Origin: Mycobacterium kiyosense
Lineage (GTDB): Bacteria > Actinomycetota > Actinomycetes > Mycobacteriales > Mycobacteriaceae
NCBI GenBank assembly: GCA_021654635.1
Contig: AP025179.1
Location: 1,798,001 to 1,862,000, forward strand
Length of the DNA: 64,000 nucleotides
Reading direction: 5' to 3'
In this document: piece by piece, positions 55,541 to 64,000 of the stretch
Layout: each line of letters opens with the position of its first letter
Numbering within the stretch: the stretch's first letter is position 1
Translations under genes and position numbers: made by a program
Notes under the pieces: model-generated
Database searches by the model: none
What the model was told of the DNA's origin: nothing
Seen by the model: the letters and a program-made list of their open reading frames with translations, nothing else

Positions 55541-57021
55541 CGGACATCATCCGGCTCGACGCGGCCACCCTGGCCGCCAAGATCGCGGCCAAAGAATTGT
55601 CGTCGACCGAGATCACCCAGGCCTGCCTGGACCAGATCGCCGCGACCGACGAACGCTACGGCGCGTTCCTGCACGTCGCCGCCGATGCCGCGCTGGCGGC
55701 CGCGGCCGCCGTCGACAAGCAGCTGGCCGCCGGCGAGCAGCTGCCCTCCGCGCTGGCCGGTGTGCCGCTGGCCCTCAAAGACGTGTTCACCACTGTCGAC
55801 ATGCCCACCACCTGTGCCTCCAAGATCCTGGAAGGCTGGCGCTCGCCGTACGACGCCACCCTGACCGCGCGGCTGCGGGCGGCCGGGATCCCGATCCTGG
55901 GCAAGACCAACATGGATGAGTTCGCGATGGGCTCGTCCACCGAGAACTCCGCCTACGGCGTGACCCGCAATCCCTGGGACCTCGACCGCGTCCCCGGCGG
56001 CTCCGGTGGCGGCAGCGCGGCGGCGCTGGCCGCGTTCCAGGCGCCGCTGGCCATCGGCTCGGACACCGGCGGTTCCATCCGCCAGCCGGCCGCGCTGACC
56101 GCGACCGTCGGCGTCAAACCCACCTACGGAACCGTGTCCCGGTACGGGCTGATCGCGTGCGCGTCGTCGCTGGACCAGGGCGGGCCGTGCGCGCGCACCG
56201 TCTTGGACACCGCGCTGCTGCACCAGGTGATCGCCGGACACGACCCGCGCGACTCCACTTCCATCGACGCGCCGGTGCCCGACGTCGTCGGCGCCGCCCG
56301 GGCCGGCGCAGGCGGTGACCTCAGCGGGGTGCGCGTCGGGGTGGTGCGTCAGTTGCACAGCGGCGAGGGCTACCAGCCCGGTGTGCTGGCCTCGTTCGAG
56401 GCCGCCGTCGAGCAGCTCACGGCGCTGGGCGCCGAAGTCAGCGAAGTCGACTGTCCGCACTTCGATTACGCGCTGCCCGCCTACTACCTGATCCTGCCCT
56501 CGGAGGTGTCGAGCAACCTGGCCCGCTTCGACGCGATGCGTTACGGGCTGCGGGTCGGCGACGACGGCACCCACAGCGCCGAGGAGGTCATGGCACTCAC
56601 CCGGGCCGCCGGCTTCGGGCCAGAAGTCAAGCGCCGCATCATGATCGGCACCTACGCGCTGTCGGCGGGGTACTACGACGCCTACTACAACCAGGCCCAG
56701 AAGGTGCGCACCCTGATCGCCCGGGACCTCGACGAGGCGTACCGCTCCGTCGACGTACTGGTCTCACCGGCGACCCCGACCACCGCGTTCCGGCTCGGCG
56801 AGAAGGTCGACGACCCGCTGGCGATGTACCTGTTCGACCTGTGCACGCTGCCGCTGAACCTGGCTGGCCACTGCGGGATGTCGGTGCCTTCCGGCCTGTC
56901 CCCGGACGACGGCCTGCCGGTGGGGCTGCAGATCATGGCGCCCGCCCTGGCCGACGACCGGCTCTACCGGGTCGGCGCCGCCTACGAGGCCGCCCGCGGG
57001 GCACTGCCCACCGCTGTCTAG
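55537..57021 (+). CDS. gatA: Asp/Glu-tRNA(Asn/Gln) amidotransferase subunit A
   Basis: A 494-residue amidase-signature enzyme. The catalytic triad is present: K81 in LALKDVFTT, cis-Ser S156 in [13 protein letters not shown], and nucleophile S180 in [14 protein letters not shown]. It releases ammonia from glutamine for the transamidation done with GatB. It starts at GTG 55537. A 17-base tandem duplication begins six bases before its stop codon ends. Confidence 0.95.
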   Translation: MTDIIRLDAATLAAKIAAKELSSTEITQACLDQIAATDERYGAFLHVAADAALAAAAAVDKQLAAGEQLPSALAGVPLALKDVFTTVDMPTTCASKILEGWRSPYDATLTARLRAAGIPILGKTNMDEFAMGSSTENSAYGVTRNPWDLDRVPGGSGGGSAAALAAFQAPLAIGSDTGGSIRQPAALTATVGVKPTYGTVSRYGLIACASSLDQGGPCARTVLDTALLHQVIAGHDPRDSTSIDAPVPDVVGAARAGAGGDLSGVRVGVVRQLHSGEGYQPGVLASFEAAVEQLTALGAEVSEVDCPHFDYALPAYYLILPSEVSSNLARFDAMRYGLRVGDDGTHSAEEVMALTRAAGFGPEVKRRIMIGTYALSAGYYDAYYNQAQKVRTLIARDLDEAYRSVDVLVSPATPTTAFRLGEKVDDPLAMYLFDLCTLPLNLAGHCGMSVPSGLSPDDGLPVGLQIMAPALADDRLYRVGAAYEAARGALPTAV

Positions 57022-57048
57022 GTGGTGCGAGTGTCTAGGTGGCGCGAG
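57015..57048 (+). repeat. 17-base tandem duplication at the gatA stop
   Basis: TGTCTAGGTGGTGCGAG (57015-57031) is repeated immediately at 57032-57048 with one change (T to C). The first copy contains the gatA TAG stop codon and the second runs into the left arm of the hairpin at 57041. It looks like a recent slippage duplication. Confidence 0.85.
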
Positions 57049-57106
57049 CAGCCGTAAAAGCTCCCCAAACAGGCTCGCTATTTGGGATTTTGCGGCTGCT
57101 CGCGCC
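57041..57106 (+). terminator. Long hairpin after gatA
   Basis: A 19-bp outer stem (57041-57059 with 57088-57106, one G-U pair) encloses an inner CCCAAA/TTTGGG stem and a loop at 57070-57080. Its right arm contains a 16-base core, TTTTGCGGCTGCTCGC (57088-57103), shared with the fixB hairpin at 15 of 16 bases. It likely terminates gatCA transcription before pfkA. Confidence 0.75.
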
Positions 57107-57137
57107 ATAAACCGGGCTACGGGGCAAGATAATGGGC

Positions 57138-58169
57138 ATGCGCATCGGAGTACTCACGGGCGGCGGCGACTGTCCCGGCCTCAACGCGGTCATACGGGCG
57201 GTTGTGCGCACCTGCGACGCGCGGTACGGCTCCTCGGTGGTCGGGTTCCAGGACGGTTGGCGCGGGCTGCTGGAAAACCGGCGCATGCAGCTGAAGAACG
57301 ATGACCGCAACGACCGGCTGCTGGCCAAGGGCGGCACCATGCTGGGCACCGCCCGGGTGCACCCCGACAAGCTGCGGGCCGGCCTGGACCAGATCAAGGA
57401 AACCCTGGACGACAACGGCATCGACGTGCTCATCCCGATCGGCGGCGAAGGCACCCTGACCGCCGCGCACTGGCTGTCCCAGGAGAACGTCCCGGTAATC
57501 GGGGTGCCCAAGACCATCGACAACGACATCGATTGCACCGACGTCACTTTCGGCCACGACACCGCGTTGACGGTGGCCACCGACGCAATCGACCGGCTGC
57601 ACAGCACCGCCGAATCCCACCAGCGGGTGATGCTGGTCGAGGTGATGGGCCGGCACGCCGGTTGGATCGCGCTCAACGCCGGCCTGGCGTCCGGCGCCCA
57701 CATGACCCTGATACCCGAACAGCCCTTCGACGTCGAGGAGGTGTGCCGGCTGGTGAAACGGCGCTTCCAGCGCGGGGATTCACACTTCATCTGCGTGGTC
57801 GCCGAGGGCGCCAAACCGGTCGAAGGCTCAATTGCGTTGCGCGAGGGCGGACTTGACGAGTTCGGCCACGAGAAGTTCACCGGCGTCGCGGCGCAACTCG
57901 GGCTCGAGGTGGAGAAGCGGATCAACAAGGACGTGCGGGTGACGGTGCTGGGTCACGTGCAGCGCGGCGGCTCGCCGACAGCGTACGACCGGGTGCTGGC
58001 CACCCGCTTCGGGGTCAACGCCGCCGACGCGGCCCACGCGGGGGAGTACGGGCAGATGGTGTCGCTGCGCGGGCAGGACATCGGGCGGGTGGCGCTGGGC
58101 GACGCCGTCCGGCAACTCAAGCTGGTGCCCGAGAGCCGCTACGACGACGCCGCGGCCTTCTTCGGCTGA
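57138..58169 (+). CDS. pfkA: 6-phosphofructokinase
   Basis: A 343-residue PfkA that phosphorylates fructose 6-phosphate in glycolysis. The nucleotide site is [20 protein letters not shown] and [11 protein letters not shown] (with the small residue expected for ATP rather than diphosphate use). The catalytic loop is [20 protein letters not shown], and [12 protein letters not shown] and [14 protein letters not shown] complete the substrate site. I chose the ATG at 57138 to match the family start [10 protein letters not shown]; another in-frame ATG lies two codons earlier. Confidence 0.95.
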   Translation: MRIGVLTGGGDCPGLNAVIRAVVRTCDARYGSSVVGFQDGWRGLLENRRMQLKNDDRNDRLLAKGGTMLGTARVHPDKLRAGLDQIKETLDDNGIDVLIPIGGEGTLTAAHWLSQENVPVIGVPKTIDNDIDCTDVTFGHDTALTVATDAIDRLHSTAESHQRVMLVEVMGRHAGWIALNAGLASGAHMTLIPEQPFDVEEVCRLVKRRFQRGDSHFICVVAEGAKPVEGSIALREGGLDEFGHEKFTGVAAQLGLEVEKRINKDVRVTVLGHVQRGGSPTAYDRVLATRFGVNAADAAHAGEYGQMVSLRGQDIGRVALGDAVRQLKLVPESRYDDAAAFFG

Positions 58170-58200
58170 CACCGGGCGGCACCCATTAGGATCGGTCTCC

Positions 58201-59709
58201 ATGACCGTTGCTGGTGCCGAACTGCTGGATTACGACGAGGTCATCGAACGTTTCGACCCGGTGCTCGGGCTCGAGGTGCACGTCGAGCTGTCCACCGCCA
58301 CCAAGATGTTCTGTGGCTGCGCCACGGCGTTCGGTGCCGAGCCCAACACCCAGGTGTGCCCGGTGTGCCTGGGCCTGCCGGGTTCGCTGCCGGTGCTCAA
58401 CCAGGTCGCGGTGGAGTCGGCGATCCGGATCGGTCTGGCGCTGAACTGCGAGATCGTGCCGTGGTGCCGGTTCGCCCGGAAAAACTACTTCTACCCCGAC
58501 ATGCCGAAGAACTACCAGATCTCCCAGTACGACGAGCCGATCGCCATCAACGGCTACCTGGACGCGCCGCTGGAAGACGGCACCACCTGGCGGGTGGAGA
58601 TCGAGCGGGCGCACATGGAGGAGGACACCGGCAAGCTTACCCACATCGGCAGCGAGACCGGTCGCATCCACGGCGCCACCACCTCGCTGATCGACTACAA
58701 CCGCGCCGGGGTGCCGTTGATCGAGATCGTCACCAAACCCATCGTGGGGGCCGGGGATCGCGCGCCGCAGATCGCGCGGGCCTATGTGACGGCGTTGCGA
58801 GACCTGTTGCGCTCGCTGGAGGTATCCGACGTCCGGATGGATCAGGGCTCGATGCGGTGTGACTCCAACGTGTCACTGATGGCCAAGGGTGCGGCCGAGT
58901 TCGGCACCCGCACCGAGACGAAGAACGTCAACTCGCTCAAGAGTGTCGAGGTCGCCGTGCGCTACGAGATGCAGCGCCAGGCCGCCGTTCTGCTGGCCGG
59001 TGGCCAGATTGTCCAGGAGACCAGGCACTTTCACGAGGCCGGCTACACCAGCCCCGGCCGGGCCAAGGAGACCGCGCAGGACTACCGGTACTTCCCCGAG
59101 CCCGACCTCGAGCCCGTCGCGCCCAGCCGCGAACTGGTGGAGCAGTTGCGACAGACCATCCCGGAGCTACCGTGGTTGAGCCGCAAGCGAATTCAGGACG
59201 AGTGGGGCATCTCCGACGAGGTGATGCGCGACCTGGTCAACGCCGGTGCGGTGGAACTCGTCGCCGAGACCGTCAAGCACGGCGCGGCGAGCCGGGAGGC
59301 GCGGTCCTGGTGGGGAAACTTCCTGGTGCAGAAGGCCAACGAAGCCGGCATCGGGTTGGACGAATTGCCCATCACCCCAGCACAGGTGGCCGCGGTGATC
59401 GCGCTGGTCGATCAGGGCAAGCTGTCCAACAAGCTGGCCCGCGAGGTCGTCGAAGGGGTGCTCGCGGGGGAAGGTGAACCCGCGCAGGTGATGTCGGCGC
59501 GCGGCCTGGAGCTGGTGCGTGACGACTCGGTGACCCAGGCCGCGGTCGACGAGGCGTTGGCCGCCAATCCCGATGTGGCGGAGAAGATCCGGGGCGGCAA
59601 GGTGGCGGCGGCGGGTGCGATCGTGGGAGCGGTCATGAAGGCCACCCGCGGCCAGGCCGATGCGGCGCGGGTGCGCGAGCTGGTGCTGGCGGCCTGCGGG
59701 CAGGCTTAG
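58201..59709 (+). CDS. gatB: Asp/Glu-tRNA(Asn/Gln) amidotransferase subunit B
   Basis: A 502-residue GatB. The cradle domain begins [20 protein letters not shown] with the zinc-binding cysteines (CGCA then VCPVCLG). The kinase-like site ([18 protein letters not shown]) and the C-terminal YqeY-like tail domain (about 390-502) are complete. It activates the tRNA-bound carboxylate and uses ammonia channelled from GatA. TAGGAT (58187-58192) lies eight bases before the ATG. It is separated from gatCA by pfkA, as in M. tuberculosis. Confidence 0.95.
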   Translation: MTVAGAELLDYDEVIERFDPVLGLEVHVELSTATKMFCGCATAFGAEPNTQVCPVCLGLPGSLPVLNQVAVESAIRIGLALNCEIVPWCRFARKNYFYPDMPKNYQISQYDEPIAINGYLDAPLEDGTTWRVEIERAHMEEDTGKLTHIGSETGRIHGATTSLIDYNRAGVPLIEIVTKPIVGAGDRAPQIARAYVTALRDLLRSLEVSDVRMDQGSMRCDSNVSLMAKGAAEFGTRTETKNVNSLKSVEVAVRYEMQRQAAVLLAGGQIVQETRHFHEAGYTSPGRAKETAQDYRYFPEPDLEPVAPSRELVEQLRQTIPELPWLSRKRIQDEWGISDEVMRDLVNAGAVELVAETVKHGAASREARSWWGNFLVQKANEAGIGLDELPITPAQVAAVIALVDQGKLSNKLAREVVEGVLAGEGEPAQVMSARGLELVRDDSVTQAAVDEALAANPDVAEKIRGGKVAAAGAIVGAVMKATRGQADAARVRELVLAACGQA

Positions 59710-59714
59710 CGAGC

Positions 59715-61674
59715 TCAGCGTAGCTGATGGTCTTGGGCGGCAACGGTTCTGGTCATCTTCCAGTAGTCCACGATGCGCCAGGGCAGTAGCACGTAGACGT
59801 TGCCGTCGGCGGCCTTGTACCAGGAGTGCTCGATACAGGGGGTGCCCCCACATCAGCGTGGCCATCTCCCGCTGCAGCGCTGTGGCGTAGCGCCGGTACG
59901 CGGCGGGCGTCGGTTCGATCGATGCGCGGCCGCCCTCGATCACCGCGCGCAGTGCCTCGCCGATGTAGCGCATCTGCAGTTCGGACATCAACATCACGCT
60001 GCCCGCGTGGGCCAGCCCGGTGCCCGGGCCCATCATGACGAAGAAATTGGGAAACCCGGGAATCGAAACACCGTTGTAAGCCACCGGTTTTCCGTCCCAA
60101 ACGTCGTGCAGGGCGATCCCGTCGCGACCGATGACCTGCATCGGCCACAGCACCTCGCTGGCCCGGAAACCGGTGGCCAGCACGATGACGTCGGCTCGGT
60201 AGTGACCCCGGTCGGTGCGGATGGAGTTGGCGTCGATGTCGCGGATCGGTTCGCGCACCAACTCGACGTGATCTCGGGTCAGACAGCGCAGCCAACTGCC
60301 GTTGTCCTGCAACATCCGTTTGGCCATCGGCGGGTAGTTAGGGGTGACGGCGTCGATCAGTTCGGGATGATCGCTCAGCTGGCTCTCGATCCACTTGGTG
60401 AACACCTCGCGGCGCGCCGCGCTGGCTTGGTTTGCGGTACGCGGAAAGTCGGGCCAGTCGGGGTCGGCTCGCACCAGCTCCAGCAGTTGATCGCTGGATT
60501 GCCACATCAGCATGAACCGGTACCAGCGGGCGTAGCCGGGGAGATGCGCCATCGCCCACCGCTCACCGCCGGTGACCTTGCTGTGGTAGCGCGGATTGGG
60601 CGCCATCCACTGCGGCGTGCGCTGGAAGACCACCAATTGCCGCACGTCGTCGACGATGGCCGGACCGATCTGAAAGCCGCTGGCGCCGGCGCCGATCAGC
60701 GCGACCCGCTTGCCGGTCAGGTCGACGCTGTGATCCCAACGCGCGGAATGAAACACCGGCCCGGCGAAGCGGTCCAGGTTCGGCAGGTCAGGGACGAAGG
60801 GGCGGTTGAGGATTCCGACACCGGAGATCACCGCGTTGGCGGTGCGGGTCGATTCGGTGCCGTCGGCGGCGCGCAATGTCACGGTCCAGCGGGCTTCGGC
60901 GTCGTCCCATTAGGCCCTGATCACCTCGTGACGCCAGAGCACGTGCTCGCCGATTCCGTGTTCCGCCATGATTTTTCGGAAGTAGGCGTGCAGTTCGGGC
61001 TGGCGGGTGTAGTAGTCGCTGAACTGGTCGTTGCGCTCGAACGAGTACGAGTAGTAGTGGCTGGCGACGTCGACCCGGCACCCAGGATAGGTGTTCTCCA
61101 GCCAGGTGCCGCCCACGTCGTTGTTCTTGTCGACGATCTGGAAGGCGATCCCGGCCTCTTTCAACCGGATGCCGGCCAGCAACCCGGACTCGCCGCAGCC
61201 GATCACCAGGACCGAAAAGCTCTCCGGCGCAACGTTATCGGCTACCAGGTTGATTGCTCGTGGATTGACCGCGTCGAGGTCCATCTCCTCGATGTAGAGG
61301 GACGCGTAGTCGTCGGGCACCGGGGTGCAGGCGATCCAGTCCATGATCTCGCGGATGGTCGCGGTGTCGAGCGGCTGCGGCGGCGGGCATCCGGCGTCGC
61401 GCCAGGCGCAGATCACCTTGAGCGCGTCCCGGCGCAATTGGTCTTTTTCGTCCTCGTCGAGGCAGCCCTGGAATTCGTTGACGACGAACTGCCGGGGCCG
61501 GATCGGTCCGCGCAACAGCGACACGTCGCCGCCGAGGTGCACCGCTGATGCGATCAGCGCCGGGGTCGAGACCTGGGTCAGGGCGGCGGCGATCGCGGCG
61601 TCGTCGTCGGTGATCGGCGTGGTGACCAGGTGCCGGGCGGGCGGCGGCCGCAACCGCTCTCGTTCTGATGGCAC
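59715..61674 (-). pseudogene. Baeyer-Villiger type flavin monooxygenase with stop codon and frameshift
   Basis: The intact protein would have about 652 residues. An N-terminal extension (about 130 residues) precedes the FAD fold VLVIGCGESGLLAGIRLKEAG, as in 4-hydroxyacetophenone monooxygenase-type enzymes. Later segments are DVGGTWLENTYPGCRVD, RVALIGAGASGFQIG, and FRASEVLWPM. A TAA at 60912-60910 interrupts the frame between HEVIRA and WDDAEARW with no frame change. Near the end five C instead of four (minus strand; G at 59837-59841) shift the frame after LMWGHP, and the expected CIEHSWYKAADGNVYVLLPW continues in another frame to the stop at 59715. It oxygenates ketones or similar compounds in related proteins. 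Confidence 0.85.
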
Positions 61675-61690
61675 GATTGAGTGTCTCGTG

Positions 61691-61708
61691 TGGCACTAAT
61701 AAGTGTCA
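61691..61708. promoter_or_regulatory. Inverted repeat between the monooxygenase and tetR
   Basis: TGGCACT-AATA-AGTGTCA is a 7-4-7 inverted repeat with one mismatch, 17 bases from the monooxygenase start and 30 bases from the TetR start. This is a typical position for a TetR site that controls both divergent genes. Confidence 0.6.
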
Positions 61709-61737
61709 AGAGGGCATTGCGGGAGTATTGTCAGCCG

Positions 61738-62352
61738 ATGGCCGCCGCCCCCGCTCCCCGCCCCGGATCGCTGGCCGACGCCAAACGACGGGCCGCCGTG
61801 GACCACATCCTGGCCGCGGCACGACGGCTGGTGCTCAGCAGGGGTCTGGACGTCACCATGGATGACCTGGCCGAAGTCAGCGGGGCCAGCCGGCGCACGC
61901 TGTTCCGGCACTTCGCCGGCCGCGACAAGCTGATCGCGGCGGCCTTCGACGCCGGCATCGTCGACTACCGCCACCAGCTGCCGCGGTACGACGGAGATCT
62001 GACCAGCTGGCTGCGCGCGACCTGCGAAAGTGCGCACCGAATGAACGCGACGATCGGCCCCGGATTCTTCGAGCTGGCGTCGCGCCAGGACCTGTCCCCG
62101 GAATTGGCCGCCGCCGAAGCCAAGCGCCTCGAGGAGTTTCGCGGCGCAATGACCGACATCTCCGTCACGCTGTGGCGCGCTGCCGGAGGCCAGGGCGACC
62201 CGCCGCCGTCGCTGTCCGCGACCGTGTGCGCCCACCTGAGTCCGCACTTCACCGCCGCGCTGCTGATCGACGCCGGACAGACCTGGTCTGCCGCGGCGGA
62301 ATTGGCCTACCTCGCCATCGACGCCGCGGTGCGGCGCGCCGTTGATTCATGA
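61738..62352 (+). CDS. TetR-family regulator divergent from the monooxygenase
   Basis: A 204-residue TetR. The HTH reads MDDLAEVSGASRRTLFRHFA (about 40-59), followed by GRDKLIAAAFDAG. I chose the ATG at 61738; upstream starts would run through the inverted repeat at 61691. It probably represses the divergent Baeyer-Villiger monooxygenase and perhaps itself. Its TGA stop is close to the next gene, so the flavin-reductase-like pair may be read from the same promoter. Confidence 0.85.
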   Translation: MAAAPAPRPGSLADAKRRAAVDHILAAARRLVLSRGLDVTMDDLAEVSGASRRTLFRHFAGRDKLIAAAFDAGIVDYRHQLPRYDGDLTSWLRATCESAHRMNATIGPGFFELASRQDLSPELAAAEAKRLEEFRGAMTDISVTLWRAAGGQGDPPPSLSATVCAHLSPHFTAALLIDAGQTWSAAAELAYLAIDAAVRRAVDS

Positions 62353-62359
62353 TGGTGTC

Positions 62360-62848
62360 GTGGCACACGAGGGACTGGACCGGCTGACCGAGCAGATGAA
62401 CACCGCGATTCTCGTGGTGACCACCCAGGCCGACGGCCATCGTTCGGGCTGCGTCGTCGGTTTCTCCACCCAGGCCAGTATCAACCCGCCCCGATTGCTG
62501 GTGTGCTTGTCGCAGACCAATCACACCTTCGGCGTGGCCGCCCGATCCGACCACCTCGCGGTGCACCTGCTGGCGCACCAGGACAGGGCCCTGGCCGAAC
62601 TCTTCGGCGGCGAAACCGACGACGAGATCGACAAATTCGACCACTGCGCGTGGCACTCGGGTCCGCAGCAGATGCCGATTCTCGACGACGCGATCGGCTG
62701 GCTGGTGGGCGAGACGCTCGAGCGCATCGACCTCGGTGACCACGTCGGCTACCTGCTCGCACCCGGGGCGTCCTGGTTCGCCGACACCGGGGATGATCCC
62801 CTGCGGTTGTCCGACGTCATGGACATCGATCCCGGCCACGATCCGTGA
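62360..62848 (+). CDS. Flavin reductase-like FMN-binding protein, copy 1
   Basis: A 162-residue protein of the split-barrel flavin reductase (DIM6/NTAB) family. Conserved segments are TAILVVTTQADGHRSGCVVG, NPPRLLVCLSQTNHTF and LAVHLLAHQDRALAELFGGE. It would bind FMN and could supply reduced flavin or act directly as a reductase. The GTG at 62360 is eight bases after the TetR stop; a TTG at 62342 overlapping tetR is an alternative. It is paralogous to the following gene (shared VVTTQADG, SGCVV, PILDDA, GDHV.YLL). Confidence 0.78.
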   Translation: MAHEGLDRLTEQMNTAILVVTTQADGHRSGCVVGFSTQASINPPRLLVCLSQTNHTFGVAARSDHLAVHLLAHQDRALAELFGGETDDEIDKFDHCAWHSGPQQMPILDDAIGWLVGETLERIDLGDHVGYLLAPGASWFADTGDDPLRLSDVMDIDPGHDP

Positions 62849-62911
62849 CGCGCCCGCATCACGATTGCCGCCGAACAGCGCCGTAACCGGTCCTCGAGGA
62901 CGCATCATGGT

Positions 62912-63481
62912 GTGGTGATCGCAGAACCGTTCGACGACCTGATGTCGATGCTGGACTCCCCGGTGTTCGTGGTTACCACCCAGGCCGACGGTCAGGCGTC
63001 GGGCTGCGTGGTTGCCTTCGGCACCCAGACCAGCGTGCAGCCGCCCAGCTTCATGATCGGTCTGCCATCGCAAAGCCCCACCCATCAGGTGGGATGCCGG
63101 TCCGACTTCCTGGCGGTGCACGTACTGCCGCGGCACAAGCAGGCGCTGGCCGAACTGTTCGCCCGCCAAGGTGAGGGCACCGACACGTTCGCGCACTGCT
63201 CGTGGCGCGGCGGACCCGCCGGCATGCCGATCCTGGATGACGCCGCGGCCTGGTTCGTGGCTCGGATCGTGAGCCGAAGCGAAGTCGGTGACCACGTGGC
63301 CTACCTGCTGGAGCCGGTCGCCGCCTGGGCTCCCGAGGGCGCCGAGGATCTGCTCTACCTGTCCGACCTCGACGAGGAGGACCTCGACCCCGGCCAGGAG
63401 GCTCCACAGCGGTTGTACGACGGCAAGCGCGCCGACGCGACCGGCCGGTACGGCATGCGCTTCACCCTCGACGTGCCCTGA
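62912..63481 (+). CDS. Flavin reductase-like FMN-binding protein, copy 2 (Rv3007c-like)
   Basis: A 189-residue member of the same flavin reductase-like family, starting with GTG at 62912 or the adjacent GTG at 62915. It contains SPVFVVTTQADGQASGCVVA and FLAVHVLPRHKQALAELFAR, then PAGMPILDDAAAWFVARI. It extends about 30 residues past copy 1. By position it corresponds to M. tuberculosis Rv3007c, so copy 1 appears to be the extra gene. It is convergent with lppZ. Confidence 0.8.
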   Translation: MVIAEPFDDLMSMLDSPVFVVTTQADGQASGCVVAFGTQTSVQPPSFMIGLPSQSPTHQVGCRSDFLAVHVLPRHKQALAELFARQGEGTDTFAHCSWRGGPAGMPILDDAAAWFVARIVSRSEVGDHVAYLLEPVAAWAPEGAEDLLYLSDLDEEDLDPGQEAPQRLYDGKRADATGRYGMRFTLDVP

Positions 63482-63493
63482 GCTGCCGGCCGC

Positions 63494-64000
63494 TCAGGTC
63501 TTGTCGTCGTTGTTCCGCGGGAAGCCGCCACCCTGCGGGAACAACGGGAACACCACGTCGTCGAGCTTCTCGGCGTCACCGGCGGTGCGGTTCACCGTCG
63601 CGCCCCAGACGTTGCCGTCCGGTGACATCCGCAGCGCCCAGGCGTGCGCGTGGGTGTCTTTGCGGACGACGTCCGGTTCGCCGGTGACCGCGCCCGTCTT
63701 CGCCGCCAGGCGAACCGCCACCGTCAGCTTGGTGTTGATCAGGTTGACCAGCACTGTGCCGTCCATGGCCGCGCAGCCGGCCACCCCGGGCTTGTCCGGC
63801 CAGGTCCAGACCGTGGAGACCTCGGAGTTCTTGGTGATCCGCTGCAAGCGGTCGGCGCTGGGGGTGCGGTCGGCGACATACAGCGAGCCGTCGACGGGAT
63901 CGATGCACAGTCCGCCGCCCGCGCCGATGCCCGACAGCGCCGTCGTCGGCGGCGCCTGGCCCAGGGTGGTCGGCTGCTCGATGCGTAACACCTTGCCCGC
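63494..64000 (-). CDS. lppZ: LppZ lipoprotein, C-terminal part (runs off the window)
   Basis: The last 168 residues of a glucose/sorbosone-dehydrogenase-like beta-propeller lipoprotein. Visible blades include GIGAGGGLCIDPVDGSLYVA and ALRMSPDGNVWGATVNRTAG. The N-terminus with its signal peptide lies beyond the right edge. Order (Rv3007c then Rv3006) and sequence match LppZ, whose function is unknown. The frame is open to the edge. Confidence 0.78.
   Translation of the reverse strand, partial: AGKVLRIEQPTTLGQAPPTTALSGIGAGGGLCIDPVDGSLYVADRTPSADRLQRITKNSEVSTVWTWPDKPGVAGCAAMDGTVLVNLINTKLTVAVRLAAKTGAVTGEPDVVRKDTHAHAWALRMSPDGNVWGATVNRTAGDAEKLDDVVFPLFPQGGGFPRNNDDKT

Overview
The window is a high-GC actinobacterial chromosome segment that I read as a slow-growing, pigment-forming nontuberculous Mycobacterium. 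The backbone genes follow, in order, the M. tuberculosis block Rv3041c to Rv3006 (ABC ATPase, NUDIX, echA17, TB22.2, Rv3035, Rv3032-Rv3030, fixAB, iscS, mnmA, lpqA, ligA, gatCAB, pfkA, lppZ). A PE-family protein, MmpS/MmpL and MMPL exporters and VapBC fit the same assignment. The species cannot be named from sequence alone.

Layout. (1) 0-9.9 kb: a HycE-like complex I/hydrogenase protein without metal-binding cysteines, then the Rv3041c-Rv3033 backbone. (2) 9.9-29.8 kb: a block of about 20 kb that M. tuberculosis does not have between Rv3033 and Rv3032. It holds a CPD photolyase, TspO, an MMPL exporter, two paralogous MarR regulators, STAS and SOUL proteins, type 2 IPP isomerase, a CrtX-like glycosyltransferase and a minus-strand carotenoid operon (crtE-crtI-crtB-crtYc-crtYd-methyltransferase-crtU-Rieske-DUF2784-marR). 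Small stress-type genes and a TIGR01777 protein follow. I read the block as a photoprotection island making an aromatic (isorenieratene-type) carotenoid, probably tailored further. (3) 29.8-39.4 kb: polysaccharide genes (GT4, GH57, methyltransferase), electron-transfer flavoprotein fixAB, a decayed GNAT acyltransferase beside a PlsC-type acyltransferase, DUF427 and a second, Fe-S type photolyase. (4) 39.5-48.3 kb: iscS-mnmA, an orphan PE gene where M. tuberculosis has an ESX/PE/PPE cluster, lpqA, a MetE-like protein, an inserted VapBC module and ligA. (5) 48.4-64 kb: tetR-mmpS-mmpL, a GAF-GGDEF-EAL protein, ACT protein, gatC-gatA, pfkA, gatB, a broken Baeyer-Villiger monooxygenase with a divergent TetR, two tandem flavin-reductase-like genes and the 3' end of lppZ.

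Regulation visible in sequence. Three promoter regions of the island (13.83, 14.94 and 26.59 kb) share short motifs and inverted repeats, pointing to one MarR-type regulon that joins repair/export, heme/isoprenoid and carotenoid genes. Many genes have a TANNNT hexamer 6-9 nt before the start codon and no Shine-Dalgarno, as expected for leaderless mycobacterial transcripts. Two long intergenic hairpins share a 16-nt core.

Integrity. Six genes are broken by frameshifts or stops: crtU, fixA, the GNAT gene, mnmA, ligA and the monooxygenase. LigA is essential in mycobacteria, so at least some of these lesions are probably sequence or assembly errors. The GNAT gene has too many lesions for that and looks truly decayed.
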